A DNA stretch of 64,000 nt from Gadus chalcogrammus (lineage: Eukaryota; Chordata; Actinopteri; Gadiformes; Gadidae): positions 17,620,984 through 17,684,983 of the forward strand of contig NC_079413.1 of assembly GCF_026213295.1 (NCBI RefSeq), given 5' to 3'. Shown one piece after another: positions 34,645 to 57,194 of the stretch (its first letter is position 1; each line of letters opens with the position of its first letter). The notes under the pieces are model-generated. The model saw only the letters and a list, made by a program, of their open reading frames with translations, ran no database searches and was not told where the DNA came from. Both the position numbers and the translations under genes were made by a program.

Positions 34645-35225
34645 CCCCCCTCCCCACTCCCAACTTTATTTAAACCCACCCATTTATACACCCTGTGTAT
34701 AAATGACATAGCTAATGTTGTAGTCTTCAGGCCCCTTGATCTCACTGAGTTCACTCTATAGGATTCCCCTCACAAGAGAGATGAAGATGGCTTATTACTG
34801 TGTCTGTGTGTACTGTATCTACTGTATCTTCTGTATCTACAGTTTTTACTGTGTATCTACTGCCCTGGTCTAATACGTGGTCTTGTAGAAAAAGTCTGGG
34901 CTCCTTTCTCATCTCAGACGATTTACTCGAGATGGACGGTAACGATGGCGTCATGGTCCCGTCTCTCTTGATACACTTTGGTTGCACAAGAGAGCCTAGA
35001 TGAAGTCCCTAACAATGTGGGCAGGCCAATCTGTGCTGCTTGAGCTGTGATTGGGCAGATTACCCTTGACCCGAGTCAAGGGGTGGAACGGGAGGCTTGA
35101 TGGACCAATGGCTGGCCACCATAGCAGAGAAACCACCGCATTGGGTCAGCCTTCATGACCTCAGCACTGAGCTTCTCTGGGACCAGATGCAACCGTTAAC
35201 TAATTTAATTGCACTATTAGGAATA

Positions 35226-35259
<34 letters not shown>

Positions 35260-35690
35260 TGAATAATGATCTACGAAGGAAAGACTAATAGATTAATTAA
35301 AACTTGGTATAATACATTATATGCACTAATTGACAGTATATAGGCTAATATAAACTACTATATAGGCCGACTGATGGATGAGTTTTGCTCCAGAATTATG
35401 TAAAAAAAAAAAAAAGTGTATTCGTGCAAACATTAAAACCATACTTTACCTTTTTTTAATTATCTTATTCTCCATGTTTGAATTAATCCATAGGCTACTG
35501 TACATAGCCTATGGATAGATAGTGATAGATATTTTTTTCTATTTCTTCTGACAAATGTACTTATTGTGAGTCTCATGTTTTTAAACCTAATACAACATAT
35601 CTTTATAAGGTTTATACATTTCCATAAATTGTGCGTAAAATTAAATGTTCGATGTTTGTTTCCTTAATAAATAACACATTGGAATACTAT
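34645..35690 (+). other. Likely mprip 3' UTR
   Basis: AT-rich, without exons. Candidate poly(A) signals are ATTAAA at about 35432 and AATAAA at 35666-35671. A (TA)n run lies at 35235-35258. Confidence 0.45.
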
Positions 35691-36059
35691 CACCGAGTTA
35701 TCACTGCTCAATCAAATTCATTAAGATCACATAATATGTGGGTGTGCGTGGATCGGTCTGTCTGCCAGCAGTTATGGACTTTAAGGAAACAGTTAATATA
35801 ATAAACCTAGTATACATTTATTTTATTTCAGGATTAGGCTCTGCATCGCCCACTCCGGGGGTCCGGGGAGGCTCGGCAGTAAGCGTCTGGTCGCCCGTGT
35901 CCTCACAACAAGGTCCTATGTTGTGTACCGTAAAGCTGCCGTCAGAGACCCCCGCTGTACGGTGCATTATGGCGCCGAGCCCCCCGATCCTGGATCTATG
36001 GATCCTCTGGTGACCCGCGGGTCCTCCGTCGGTCCGCGTCACACACGAACCGGTCTGCG

Positions 36060-36407
36060 GAGATGAGGCGGAGCCGCGACGGTTCTGTTTTCATCCCGTC
36101 CGTGTGGGCCGGAAGCTAGCCAGGCTAACGTGCTAGCTTTGGAGCGAAGCTAACCAGGCTAACCTGGGGCCAGCAGTTAGCCACGGAGCAAAGCTAACCG
36201 AGCTAACTTGGTGCTAGCTTTAGCCTCCGTGATAGCTGTTAGCCTCCGCGATAGCTGTTAGCCTTCGAGGCTAGCTGTTAGCCTCCGAGAGAAGCTAACC
36301 CAAGGCTAGCGCTCTGCCAGCTGTCAGAGGGGTCGTCAGCGCTGTTCTTTCAGCCGCAGAGCCGAAACAGCGCCGGATGAGACCCGAGCTCCATCTCAAC
36401 CGTCTCG
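36060..36407 (+). promoter_or_regulatory. Probable first non-coding exon and promoter of the rai1-like gene
   Basis: GC-rich with frequent CpG, ending CGTCTCG|gtaagc at 36408. The next acceptor is ttcttgtag at 36825. The start of transcription is not defined. Confidence 0.5.
36110..36315. repeat. GCTAAC/GTTAGC-rich degenerate repeat
   Basis: At least fifteen copies of GCTAAC, GCTAGC or GTTAGC in 200 bp, on both strands, inside the presumed 5' UTR exon. They can pair with each other. Confidence 0.8.
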
Positions 36408-36866
36408 GTAAGCTGATATTATGAAGGACTTATCTTTATTACATTTATTTTCTTACGTTATTGGCCCTTATTCCACTGTCACAGCCTCCATAACAGCTTG
36501 TACTATGGGGCATGTTGTTATCATCATCTCAGAGATCTCCTCTGTGCATCTGGAGACTATCCCAAGAATGTTAACCGGAGTGTTAATAGAGAGGCTTTTA
36601 ATATTAGTGAATGTGCAACCATAACAATGACTGTAGTAGACATACTGCTTATGCGAACATCTTTTGAGATAGCCATTATGTTTGCACCTGTTATCTGAAT
36701 GAAGATCTAGACTGAGACTTCCCATCTACAGTCGAGTTTAGGAGGACCCCCTGGTCGGCTCCCACAGGTCTGGATCTCTGATCGTCCCGTTAAATGTACT
36801 TATCTTACCTATCTATTTCTTGTAGTACCCGCAGGGACCAGCTAGAGGGCGCCAGCCGCCAGAGGC

Positions 36867-40365
<3,499 letters not shown>

Positions 40366-40549
40366 CCTCAGGGACCACCCACTCATCAGGTAGGCCACAC
40401 CTCTTCATGACATCAAATGATGTCATGAAGTGATGATAATCCGGATTCAGAAATACATTCCTTGAACTCATTAGAATGGCAGCTGGATGGGGAAATATGT
40501 TCATGTAAATATATATAAGGTTATAACAGAATAACCTTAGAGCCATGGA

Positions 40550-43013
40550 ACGCCTATCCCGCAATGGAACTTCTGGAAATCTTTTCATTCTTCAACATCA
40601 CCCAACACATCGATTTTCCAACTCATAACAAAGGCCACACCCTGGATCTGGTCTGTTCCACTGGCATCACAATCAGTCACCTGGCCATTAACAACCTACA
40701 CATCTCCGACCATCTGGCCATTACTTTTCAAACTCACACTCCCTCCCCCCATAAGAAGCAAAAACGCACCATCACTTTCCGCAACCTCAAATCCATTAAC
40801 CCATCCTCTCTTTCCACATGTCTTTCTGAGTCCATCGCTAAACTCACCATCACCCACAACAACTCCCCCGACTACCTGGTTAACTGCTATAACTCATCCG
40901 TCTCGTCCTGCCTTGAACAGCTTGCACCTGTTCAGTCTAAATTGGTCTCATTCTCCCACTCTGCCCCATGGTACACTGACGAACTCCGCCATCTCAAATC
41001 CAAACGACGCCAACTGGAACGGCTTTCCCACAAAACAGGTCTTAGCGTCCACCAGGAAATGTACAAACAACACCTCCAGCTATACAACGACACCCTGAAC
41101 TCAGCCCGCTCCTCCTACTACTCAGGAATCATCCAGTCTGGCAGCAGCAATCCAAGGACCCTCTTCAACACCATTAACACACTCCTCAAGCCATTGGACA
41201 CCATCTCTCACTCCTTCTCAGTTGAAAAATGCAATAACTTCCTATCCTTCTTCAATGATAAAATCAGCACAATCCACAGCCAGTTGACCATCGACCCCGC
41301 CCTACGTCCCAAACCGGATCCCCCCCTAACCACCGGTCAATCCTTCTCCTCATTTGCTACCATCACCCCCTCTGATCTTTCCTCCATAGTCTCAACCATG
41401 AAATCAACAACCTGCAACCTGGACCCGCTCCCCACCACACTTCTAAAGGCCTGTCTCCCCATTCTCTCCACCCTCATCACGAACACTGTAAACTCCTCTC
41501 TATCCTCCGGCCATGTCCCCTCCTCCCTAAAGCTTGCTTCAGTCACCCCCGTACTAAAGAAACCCAGCCTGGATCCTGATTCCCCTAACAACTACCGCCC
41601 CATCTCCAATCTACCTTTTCTGTCTAAATTCCTGGAACGTGTTGTTGCCAAACAACTCATCACCTACCTTGACACCAACGACCTCTTTGAACTCTTCCAA
41701 TCCGGTTTCCGCTCCAAACACAGTACAGAAACTGCCCTCCTCAAAGTGACCAATGACCTTCTGCTATCCTCTGACACTGGCTCCCTAAATATCCTCATCC
41801 TCCTTGACCTCAGTGCTGCCTTTGACACGATCAATCACTCCATTCTCCTCTCCCGTCTCCAATCTACCCTTGGCATCACTGGCACCGCCCTCTCCTGGCT
41901 TGGATCCTATCTCTCCGACAGACATCAATTCATCGCCATCAACAACTGTCAATCAGCCACTACTCCTCTCATCCACGGTGTCCCCCAGGGTTCTGTGCTT
42001 GGTCCACTCCTCTTCATTCTGTACATGCTTCCTCTTGGTCAGATCCTTCGTCACCATGGACTCCGGTTCCATTGTTACGCCGATGACACACAGCTTTACC
42101 TCCCCTCCAAAACCATCAGTCCTTCCACCCTCTCAACCCTCTCCAACTGTTTGACTGACATCAAGACCTGGATGCAAAACAGCTTTCTCAAACTCAACTC
42201 CAACAAATCCGAAATCCTCATCATTGGTCCTGACACCCTCACTCACTCCACTCTGAACTTCACCCTTAACATTGACGGCTCCACCATCACCCCCTCCACC
42301 AAAATCCGTAACCTTGGAGTTATCCTGGACCCCACTCTCTCCTTCCTCCCCCATGTTAACCATATTACCAAAACTGCCTTTTTCCACCTCCGAAACATCG
42401 CCCGCCTCCGCCCCAACCTGTCAACTACCGCTGCTGCGACACTCATCCACGCTTTCATTTCATCCAGGCTTGACTACTGCAATGGTCTTCTCTACGGCAC
42501 CACCAACAAAGTCCTCAAAAAACTTCAATATGTCCAGAACTCAGCTGCACGCCTCCTCACTGGTACCCGCTCCAGAGAACACATCACACCTGTCCTCCGT
42601 GAACTCCATTGGCTTCCAATTAAACACAGAATCAACTACAAAATCGTACTCATCCCCTACAAGGCCCTCAACAGCCTAGCCCCCCCCTACCTTGCCGACC
42701 TCCTCCATCACCACGCCCCCTCCCGATTCCTCAGGTCCAATTCTGCCAATCTGCTACAAGTTCCACGGACTGAGCGACGGACTTGGGGTGATCGGGCCTT
42801 CTCAGTTGCTGCCACCACCCTTTGGAATTCACTCCCCTCCCACATCAAAGTCTCTCCAACCCTCTCTTCTTTCAAATCTGCCCTCAAAACATACCTTTTC
42901 ACACTAGCCTTCCCCACCTAACTCCCACTTTGATAGGCCATTATGTAAAGCGTCTTAGAGTACCATATTAAGCGCTATATAAATGTCATTTATTATTATT
43001 ATTATTATTATCT
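40550..43013 (+). mobile_element. L2-type LINE, 5'-truncated, intact RT frame
   Basis: Begins in the endonuclease C-terminus and ends in AAGCGCTATATAAATGTCAT and (ATT)n (42992-43013). It lies between the two alternative last exons of the rai1-like gene. Confidence 0.9.
40564..42921 (+). CDS. L2-type LINE ORF2 (endonuclease end plus reverse transcriptase), 785 codons
   Basis: Opens with the end of an AP-endonuclease domain (GHTLDLVCSTG ... SDHLAI), then a linker (SHSAPWYTDELRHLKSKRRQ). The RT follows: [80 protein letters not shown] and catalytic YADD near residue 505. The C-terminus has EHITPVLRELHWLPI and APPYLADLLHHHAPS. No stop or frameshift within it, so insertion may be recent, but the 5' part of the endonuclease is absent, so it should not be autonomous. 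Confidence 0.93.
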   Translation: MELLEIFSFFNITQHIDFPTHNKGHTLDLVCSTGITISHLAINNLHISDHLAITFQTHTPSPHKKQKRTITFRNLKSINPSSLSTCLSESIAKLTITHNNSPDYLVNCYNSSVSSCLEQLAPVQSKLVSFSHSAPWYTDELRHLKSKRRQLERLSHKTGLSVHQEMYKQHLQLYNDTLNSARSSYYSGIIQSGSSNPRTLFNTINTLLKPLDTISHSFSVEKCNNFLSFFNDKISTIHSQLTIDPALRPKPDPPLTTGQSFSSFATITPSDLSSIVSTMKSTTCNLDPLPTTLLKACLPILSTLITNTVNSSLSSGHVPSSLKLASVTPVLKKPSLDPDSPNNYRPISNLPFLSKFLERVVAKQLITYLDTNDLFELFQSGFRSKHSTETALLKVTNDLLLSSDTGSLNILILLDLSAAFDTINHSILLSRLQSTLGITGTALSWLGSYLSDRHQFIAINNCQSATTPLIHGVPQGSVLGPLLFILYMLPLGQILRHHGLRFHCYADDTQLYLPSKTISPSTLSTLSNCLTDIKTWMQNSFLKLNSNKSEILIIGPDTLTHSTLNFTLNIDGSTITPSTKIRNLGVILDPTLSFLPHVNHITKTAFFHLRNIARLRPNLSTTAAATLIHAFISSRLDYCNGLLYGTTNKVLKKLQYVQNSAARLLTGTRSREHITPVLRELHWLPIKHRINYKIVLIPYKALNSLAPPYLADLLHHHAPSRFLRSNSANLLQVPRTERRTWGDRAFSVAATTLWNSLPSHIKVSPTLSSFKSALKTYLFTLAFPT

Positions 43014-43230
43014 GCATAGCCCCGCCCCCCTGACCCAACGTGACACCTGACCACACCTCCTCCTGTTGTCTCCTCAGTGGTAACACCGGCTAGCATGTTG
43101 ACCTGAGCGGGCTGCCCACTTCCTGGTGAGAAGAGGACGTCCAGTACAATAATGACATTCATATTGTGATGAAGTATATGACAACTGTCTGCCTCCCTGT
43201 TAAACACACAGGCTGCTATACCACCAACAC

Positions 43231-43263
<33 letters not shown>

Positions 43264-43350
43264 TTGCTTGTGTGTGTTTGTATGTATGTGTGTGCATGTG
43301 TTTGTGTGTGTATGTGCGTGCGTAAGTGCCTGTGTATATGCGTGTGTGTT
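43231..43350. repeat. (GT)n microsatellite, interrupted
   Basis: Pure GT to about 43262, then GT with TA, CA and GC interruptions. Confidence 0.92.
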
Positions 43351-43500
43351 TCGCACGGATGTCCTTAGAGACCCCGTTTGTATCCCCGAAGCCCTTCTCC
43401 CATAGTTCCCAGTGAGTCACTGGTCCCCATTGAGGCCCAGCTAGTGGTTCACACTCTTCACACGCAGCTTTGGTCAGACACAGTCCACAGGGCAGTAGAC

Positions 43501-43518
43501 GGCCAGCAGGGGGCGCTA
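43501..43518 (+). promoter_or_regulatory. CTCF-like motif
   Basis: GGCCAGCAGGGGGCGCTA is close to the vertebrate CTCF core consensus. Similar motifs lie at 17431-17448 and 52239-52255. Confidence 0.45.
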
Positions 43519-43892
43519 ATACATCACTGGTGGGTGGTGTTGGAAGATTGGGCAAGATTTCCTGCCCAACTGGCGGCAATGCTGGTGGGGAGCAGGCCAT
43601 AGAATGAGCAGCTCCATGATCTAGGAACTGGTCCAGTATCACGACTTTATTGAAAAAAGAAGAATGTTTGCCATCCAAAGAATCTATTGTTTATATAAAG
43701 TCTATATTGTATATTGTTATCACCCATAAGCATCTGCGAGTTAAAAAAACATTGTGACTTACTTCCTGTCCTCAGCGGAGGCTTGTGGTTGGTTATCTCG
43801 CTCGCCAGTCATCTAGAAATGTCTTGAGGTCTTGAGGAGCCAGATTGCCGTGATATTGATCCCTGTCCCCGTTGACCTGTGACCCCATGCAG

Positions 43893-44100
43893 AACACCTT
43901 CCGGGACTCTGCAGGGAACTGAGTGAGTTACGGGCGACGGACAACCTTGCTCTCTGATCCACACTTCAGTTTGTTTCCTGCAAGTCACTTTGTACTATTT
44001 ATTACACATTAATTTGTGGAACTTCCTTGTTTGGATAATTTGTGTCTGCACAATGAACTGGATTCTGTGTTATTTATGCAATTTATGTAAATTAAATTAA
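43893..44100 (+). other. rai1: Alternative last exon of the rai1-like gene with poly(A) signal
   Basis: ccatgcag|AACACC after the QHK codon would add NTFRDSAGN and stop at 43920-43922. An AT-rich 3' UTR follows with ATTAAA at 44091-44096. Confidence 0.4.
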
Positions 44101-44134
44101 TAACTATTCTTTAAAAGATCATTGCTATTGCGTT

Positions 44135-46009
44135 TTTATTGTTTTATTGTCTCTAACAACACAAATTAGTCGTTTTCTACCTTTACGTACCAGGCCACAA
44201 CATTGAACTTTGACCCTGGTGCTTTTACATTCTGAGACGCTGTTCCTGTCCTCACTGTAAACCTCCACGTTTAGAATAACATTATACAGTTAACAAGCGT
44301 AGACAATGATGGATGTGGCTTATGGAGTCATTCCCTGTCTCTATAAACAGCAATCATCCACACCCCAGAAAAAGAACCCTCCCTCTTTTTATAGCACAGT
44401 GTTATTTATTTAATCTCAGCTTCATCTGTCTGTCGTCTTATTTTAAAAAGTTTCTCGCCCATTATGTGTGATTTTTAGAAGCAATCAGTCATTGTGTCTG
44501 CTTTCATCTTTATACACAGACCACAACAACAACACAGTTATTCAAGTCCCAAGTCGAGCGTTTAAAGTCGGGAACAGCCTGGCAATGTACGCTGGGTACA
44601 AACCACACAGGAACGTCACGATTATAACGATTAAATTACAACATTGAAATGAACCAATAGGAAACGAGACGATCAAAAGAAGAATAAAAATGATCCAATT
44701 TGAATCCTTCAGCGACCAAACCTTTAAAATCATATAATCTTACCATATACAACGTATTATTGTGTAGCCAGGATTGCAGGCAGGTTAAGTTCAGACTCCA
44801 GCCATGTTCATCTCAACTGTTAAACCACCAGAACAAAATCAATCACATGCAAAAAAAAATGAGAGCAAGAGAAAATACTCTTCCACTAATTCTCCGTTCC
44901 CTGCATTACTTTCCCACGATTCGCCATCATACTTCCAAACCAACTTCACGGTACTAAATAATAAATACATAATAAGTAAGAAAAGTATAAGTAATCAGGA
45001 TACCACTGTATCTGACCATTATTAGCTTGGTTTTTGTTTAAAACAATGATCAGTTCAGTAATGCACACACGTACATTAAATTGTGGGCTGAAATATTCTA
45101 AATTAAATTCAAGTTATTTTCAAGTTTTCAAATATTCACATATTATATCCATCCGTCTTTCGTATTTATTATTTTTACTTGCCAAGAATTAAAGTAGTTT
45201 TTTGTAACTGAGATAAATCTACTTCTAAAGCCTCTGACAGCAGCTACTAATCCATCAGCAAAAACAGCAGATAAATCTTAACTGCCACTCAATAAAACCC
45301 ATTTAATTATATTTGACTTTTACTCAAATGAACAATTCCATCCAAACACGAATGATAATGACAACGATAACAAAACACCATTTATGTAAAAAAAGAAAAA
45401 TCATAAGCAATTAAAATAAATTAACAAAAATGTGTATGTTCTAAATTTGTACAACCCATAGTCTCTTCTGTCACTACTGGTAACCAGAATGTACCTCTGT
45501 GTCGGCCTACATGAGTTGTACAAAACTGGAGGCCTGATGCATACAGACAGGTCTACATGTTGTGATGTCGTCACAGAATGTTGCTGCATCGCTGCTGAGG
45601 TTCTGTTGAACCCAAGCTGGGCGCGTTCTCTCTCAGTCTCAGTGATTGGCTGTCAGTTCGCTGTCAGTAAAGTGTTTATTCACATCTCTCGGTGGATTGT
45701 CTCTTCGTTCTTCTCTGTACAGCACCGCAAAGACTCGTTCTCTCGATCGATATCGGAAACGATCGATGAACGACAAACACTTTGGCAATATGAAGAAGGG
45801 CGTGGCCGTAGCTGCTCCGAAGCTCCGTAACCCTGGCAACCGGAATGCCTGCACTGGTGTCCTCTCTTCCTAAATGGCAAAACATCATCATCCTCCTCCT
45901 CTTCGTCAGACTCCAGCGCTGGGCGGCGTGCGTGCCTCCGCGTGCGTGCATGTGTGAGTGCACGTGACATCGCCCTAAACACCACACACTAAACCAAACA
46001 ACCCCATCG
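44135..46009 (-). other. Likely sbk 3' UTR
   Basis: AT-rich, no exon seen. Minus-strand AATAAA signals at 44135-44140 and 44143-44148 could end the transcript; other TTTATT matches occur inside, so the true end is uncertain. Confidence 0.4.
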
Positions 46010-52216
<6,207 letters not shown>

Positions 52217-52238
52217 CCTTCCAGAGGCGCGGGGCTAT

Positions 52239-52255
52239 AGCACCAGGGGGCGTGG
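52239..52255 (+). promoter_or_regulatory. CTCF-like motif near the sbk start codon
   Basis: AGCACCAGGGGGCGTGG, close to the CTCF core. Confidence 0.35.
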
Positions 52256-52484
52256 TCAGGAGTCTGTCAGGTCGGGGGGAGGACAGACTCTTCTTCCTGT
52301 TGTGCGAGGAGAACAGGACGGAGGTCGTGAGATCAGAGGATGCAGGGTTGCTACGGCGACAGCATCAGCTCCACGGGCCTTTTAAACAAACGGATGGATG
52401 TTATATATCTGATCCTCATCTCTACCGGCACACAGAAACATAAATTCTTATCAGCTAATACACACATCCCTTCTGCACATACTC

Positions 52485-52493
52485 ACCCCCCCC

Positions 52494-52526
<33 letters not shown>

Positions 52527-52685
52527 AAACATACATTCACACTTACACATACACACAAGCACACACAAACACACACACGCTCATTCAAACGTACACACAC
52601 ACTCACCCCCCCACACACACACACACACATACATACACAAACGTACATTAACATTTACACGTACACACAAGCACACACACATACA
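52485..52685. repeat. (AC)n-rich tandem block, two related copies
   Basis: TCACCCCCCCACACAC followed by AC and CATACA runs occurs at 52483 and 52604, so the block is itself duplicated. Confidence 0.9.
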
Positions 52686-52715
52686 GCAGTGGATTGGGGT
52701 CAGAGGTGGTGGTGG

Positions 52716-52812
52716 GGTTAGGGGTTGGGGTGGGGCTCGGGGGGCTGTCTCTCCATCAGACTGGGGGGTTGGGGGTGGGGTTTGGGGTTGGGGTTGGGGG
52801 TGGGGGGGATGT
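52716..52812. repeat. GGGGTT-rich tract
   Basis: Repeated GGGGTTGGGG and GGGGTGGGG; G-quadruplex-prone. Not a true telomeric array. Confidence 0.85.
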
Positions 52813-52907
52813 CTGTCCTTCACACAGGGTCTTCTTCCGGAACCTCCCAGCAGCCGGTCGACTCAGCAGAGTTTCCACAAGGTCAACAGAAACCCCCACA
52901 GTGTGGA

Positions 52908-52908
52908 C

Positions 52909-52944
<36 letters not shown>

Positions 52945-52999
52945 GAGACACACACACACACACACAGACACACATACACCCACACACACAAAACACAGT

Positions 53000-53075
<76 letters not shown>

Positions 53076-53335
53076 TACACTCAAACAGGGGCTGTGCACA
53101 TGTGCACACAGACACATGAAATGATACGTGGTGCATCATAGACATATACACACATGCACGCACACACACCCAACGAAACACACTCACACACACTCTCACA
53201 CACACACACCACAAAACAGAGGGCATCCCTATCTGCTCGTGGCGAACACACTGGATCCACGAGTCATCCATGAAGAGAAACTGCCCACAGTATGGACGCA
53301 CACGTTCATCCCCTCACACCCACACATACACACAA

Positions 53336-53408
<73 letters not shown>
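52908..53408. repeat. (AC)n microsatellite cluster
   Basis: Interrupted AC at 52908-53085 and 53145-53215, and a purer tract at 53338-53408. Confidence 0.93.
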
Positions 53409-53410
<2 letters not shown>

Positions 53411-53777
53411 CTGTGTGTTTGCCATGCACCACACTTGTATGAACCACTGGTGGTTAATCGAATTGAGCCTTGCTGATTGGCCGTGCTTCTGTCTCTGAAC
53501 CGGTCGGGCGGATCCTCTGGTCCTCTGAATTCATCTCAGCTCAAGTCGCTCTGGATAAAAGTATCTGCTAAATAAGTTAGCATCCCAGAGAAGTCTTCTC
53601 CACCGGGGGCGGGATGTGACGTGTGATGGTATGATTCGTGCTCCTACCAGCAGGGCTTTGGTTCTTGATCAACAGCACAAGGAAAACTGGGTCAGGGGCC
53701 TTTTCAAGTGTGGTTGCTTCGTTAACACTCATATGCACCAATCATAGAACATATATGCATGTTGAGGCACACATGCA

Positions 53778-53778
53778 C

Positions 53779-53842
<64 letters not shown>

Positions 53843-54050
53843 TAGAACCAAACACACACAGTGGTGTCATATCAAAGAGCAGAGGGAAGAAAGGAAACCG
53901 TCTCCAATCAGCACCTTGCCTCTATCCCTTTCAGGGAGGGAGAGAGGGGAGGGAGGGAGATACAGAGAGAGGAGAAAGAGGGAGAGGGGGAGAATAGAGA
54001 TTGAAATGAGAAAGGGATCAAGAGAGAGCGAGGGTGGGAGAGAGTATGGT
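53778..54050. repeat. (AC)n then purine (GA/GGGA) tract
   Basis: AC at 53778-53838; GAGAGGGAG-rich DNA at 53925-54050. Confidence 0.9.
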
Positions 54051-54189
54051 GGTGGTGTCATGGTGACACCATGACACTAAGCACGAAGCGATCAGTCTCC
54101 TCTAGCGAGGAAAAGACCCTGCAATGTTCATAGGATCTCACTCATAGACGAAGGGGTTTGGGTTCATGCTCTATGTTTACTTGAGGGTG

Positions 54190-54690
54190 GGGGTTTACTT
54201 TTCACTGTCTAACCCCTCCCTGCTCCTTAATGACCTGTCTCTGTGTTCACTGTCCAACCCCTTCCTGCTCCTTAATGACCTGTCTCTGTGTTCACTGTCC
54301 AACCCCAACCTGCTCCTTAATGACCCGTCTATGTGTTCACTGTCTAACCCCTACCTGCTCCTTAATGACCTGTCTCTGTACTGTCTAACCCCTACCTGCT
54401 CCTTAATGACCTGTCTCTGTACTGTCCAACCCCTACCTGTTCCTTAATGACCTGTCTCTATACTGTCTTATCCCTACCTGCTCCTTAATGACCTGTCTCT
54501 ATACTGTCCAACCCCTACCTGCTCCTTAATGACCTGTCTCTGTACTGTGTAACCCCTACCTGCTCCTTAAGGACCTGTCTCTGTACTGTCTAACCCATAC
54601 CTGATCCTTAATGACCTGTCTCTGTATTCACTGTCTAACCCTACCTGCTCCTTAATGTCCGGTCTCTGCACTGTCTAACCCCTCCATGTT
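54190..54690. repeat. Minisatellite, about 41-46-bp unit
   Basis: About twelve copies of TAACCCCTACCTGCTCCTTA + ATGACCTGTCTCTGTACTGTC in the presumed sbk first intron. Confidence 0.96.
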
Positions 54691-54757
54691 AGAGGATCTA
54701 TAAGGTCCTGGTCCCTCAGATCTCTGGAGACAGAGGTGGTCCGAGCCGGCTCCCCTT

Positions 54758-54890
<133 letters not shown>

Positions 54891-55328
54891 ATTGTCCATC
54901 TTTAATTTTGCTCCTCTCTGTGTTGTGCACTTTGACCTACTAGTCGAGTGGCTGAAAGGCTCAGAAGAAGTATTCTTATATGAAATATGTATTTATATTC
55001 ACAGGAAACCGATTCTAATCTTGGTTCACCACGATGTGAGGTTGCCAACGATCAGAATTGGAAGACGAATGATTTGTGGGACTATCTCACACCATAACCT
55101 CTTTGAATGCTCTTATTATTATTTACTGCATTTGTGAGTCGCCTTGGATAAATGCATCTGATAAGTTGCAATGTTATTACATAATATACAGTATCTTTCT
55201 CATATAAAATATTCGGTTTGCAAATAAAAATACAAATAATAATATAAGTAATATAAATCAAAATCCTATTGAGGGCAGGAAAGCGCTAGGCTACACGATG
55301 CTAGGGTTAGCATTATCAAAGCAGTCTC

Positions 55329-55456
<128 letters not shown>

Positions 55457-56159
55457 ATGAAGCTGTCCAGACGCTCCTGCTTGCAGAACGAGCAGACAGG
55501 GACAGAGTGTCCTCAGAATCACAAACACCTCATTGGTCCCCACAAGATTAAAAACGCAGTGTGTGTGTCTGTCTGTTATATGCACAATACAATACACACA
55601 CAAAACAAGAAATACTAGCTTTTATATCCCCCTTCTTGGTTTATGCTTTACGGTACATAACACCTTTATTAACATAATTTGTCAAACACAGTACACTGCA
55701 ACACACACCATCCCCAGCCTGTACACTACACACTACACTATACACACACTACAGTACACACAACGGTACGGTACATGACCCTGGTGGCAGCATTGCTTTG
55801 CACAGGTCATTGGTACTCTGGCCAACTTTCTCATAACTGTTCGTTAGAATCGTCCTGCAAACATATGAAATGATATTTCATAAAGAATGCATCTTAGTGA
55901 TGGACATTACTGAATCAAGAAGCACCCCCACAGGAGAGCATGATGTTCTTCAGGACAAAAGGAGATGCTGATCAGTGAGATCCTGTTGGCGTCACACAGT
56001 ATTACAAAGACACAAAGGCTCCACGGAGTAGCCTCCACGGAGGAGGCTCCTCCGTGAAGCTCACCCGCAGAGCCAGACCGTCCCCGGCTGCGGGCGATGC
56101 GCCCTGTCTCCGGACAACCCTTCCGTGTGTTACCGGGGGGTTTATCCCTCAGTTCTTAC

Positions 56160-56510
56160 CTCTCCGTGTGCAGGTAGAGGAGCAGAGCAGCTGTCACCTT
56201 GCGGGACCTCCGTGACGGAGGCTGCAGGGGATGGAGAGGAGCAGTCGGAGGCGAAAATTAAACGCCTTGTTTCTGTTTTCTCCTTAAAAAAAAAGCGCCG
56301 TGCAGATTGGACACGAGGGAGCCCTGACTGACTGGCTGTCTTACTGACTGACTGACTGACTGACTGGCTGACTGTAACCGTGGGCCAAATTACGATCGTG
56401 GAGAGAGAACCGGAGCGCGGTGCCGGTGACAGCTCGAGTCCCGTGTGTTGCTCTATTGTCTGCGCGCTCCACCGGTAGGCGGAGCCACTGAGCCCCGCCC
56501 ACTAGATCAC
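56160..56510 (-). promoter_or_regulatory. Probable sbk first non-coding exon and promoter
   Basis: On the minus strand an excellent donor CGGAGAG|gtaagaac lies at 56160/56159. Upstream is GC-rich sequence with a GGGCGGGG box (rc of 56494-56501). A short GACT repeat lies at 56340-56372. The transcription start is not defined. Confidence 0.45.
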
Positions 56511-56554
56511 CGTACCAATCAAAACGAAGGGGCTAACGCCCCCAGCTCGGCAGA

Positions 56555-56845
<291 letters not shown>

Positions 56846-57001
56846 CTTCCTTTCTGTTCAACCTTAGTTAAAAAAAAAAGGTTGCTAACAGCAGTATTCT
56901 CATATTGGGGAGATTCAAATCTGTAATTATGAACAGATTTCAGTCTGTGAAGACAATAGCATCATTTCTGCAATGACAACAACAAGCACAAGTAATTAAG
57001 G

Positions 57002-57026
57002 GCGGGGGGGGGGGGGGGGGGGGGGC
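57002..57026. repeat. Poly-G run
   Basis: About 24 consecutive G after one C interruption. Confidence 0.95.
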
Positions 57027-57194
57027 ATTCTTAACTAAATTCGAATCACTAATGTGGCTACCTGAAAGAATAAGGGTTGAATAAAATAAAATGAGCATCA
57101 CAGTGGATATTAACAATGTTAGAAAGTGACTGAGTGAGGATAATGATGAAATGTTCCACACTGCGAACCAAAATAATTGTAATTATGTTGATTG

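Noticed and set aside
52716..52812. GGGGTT repeats as an interstitial telomere
   Set aside because: Units are irregular and none form consecutive TTAGGG.
54190..54690. Regular repeats with spacer-like segments as a CRISPR array
   Set aside because: Whole 41-46-bp units repeat, with no unique spacers, in a vertebrate intron.
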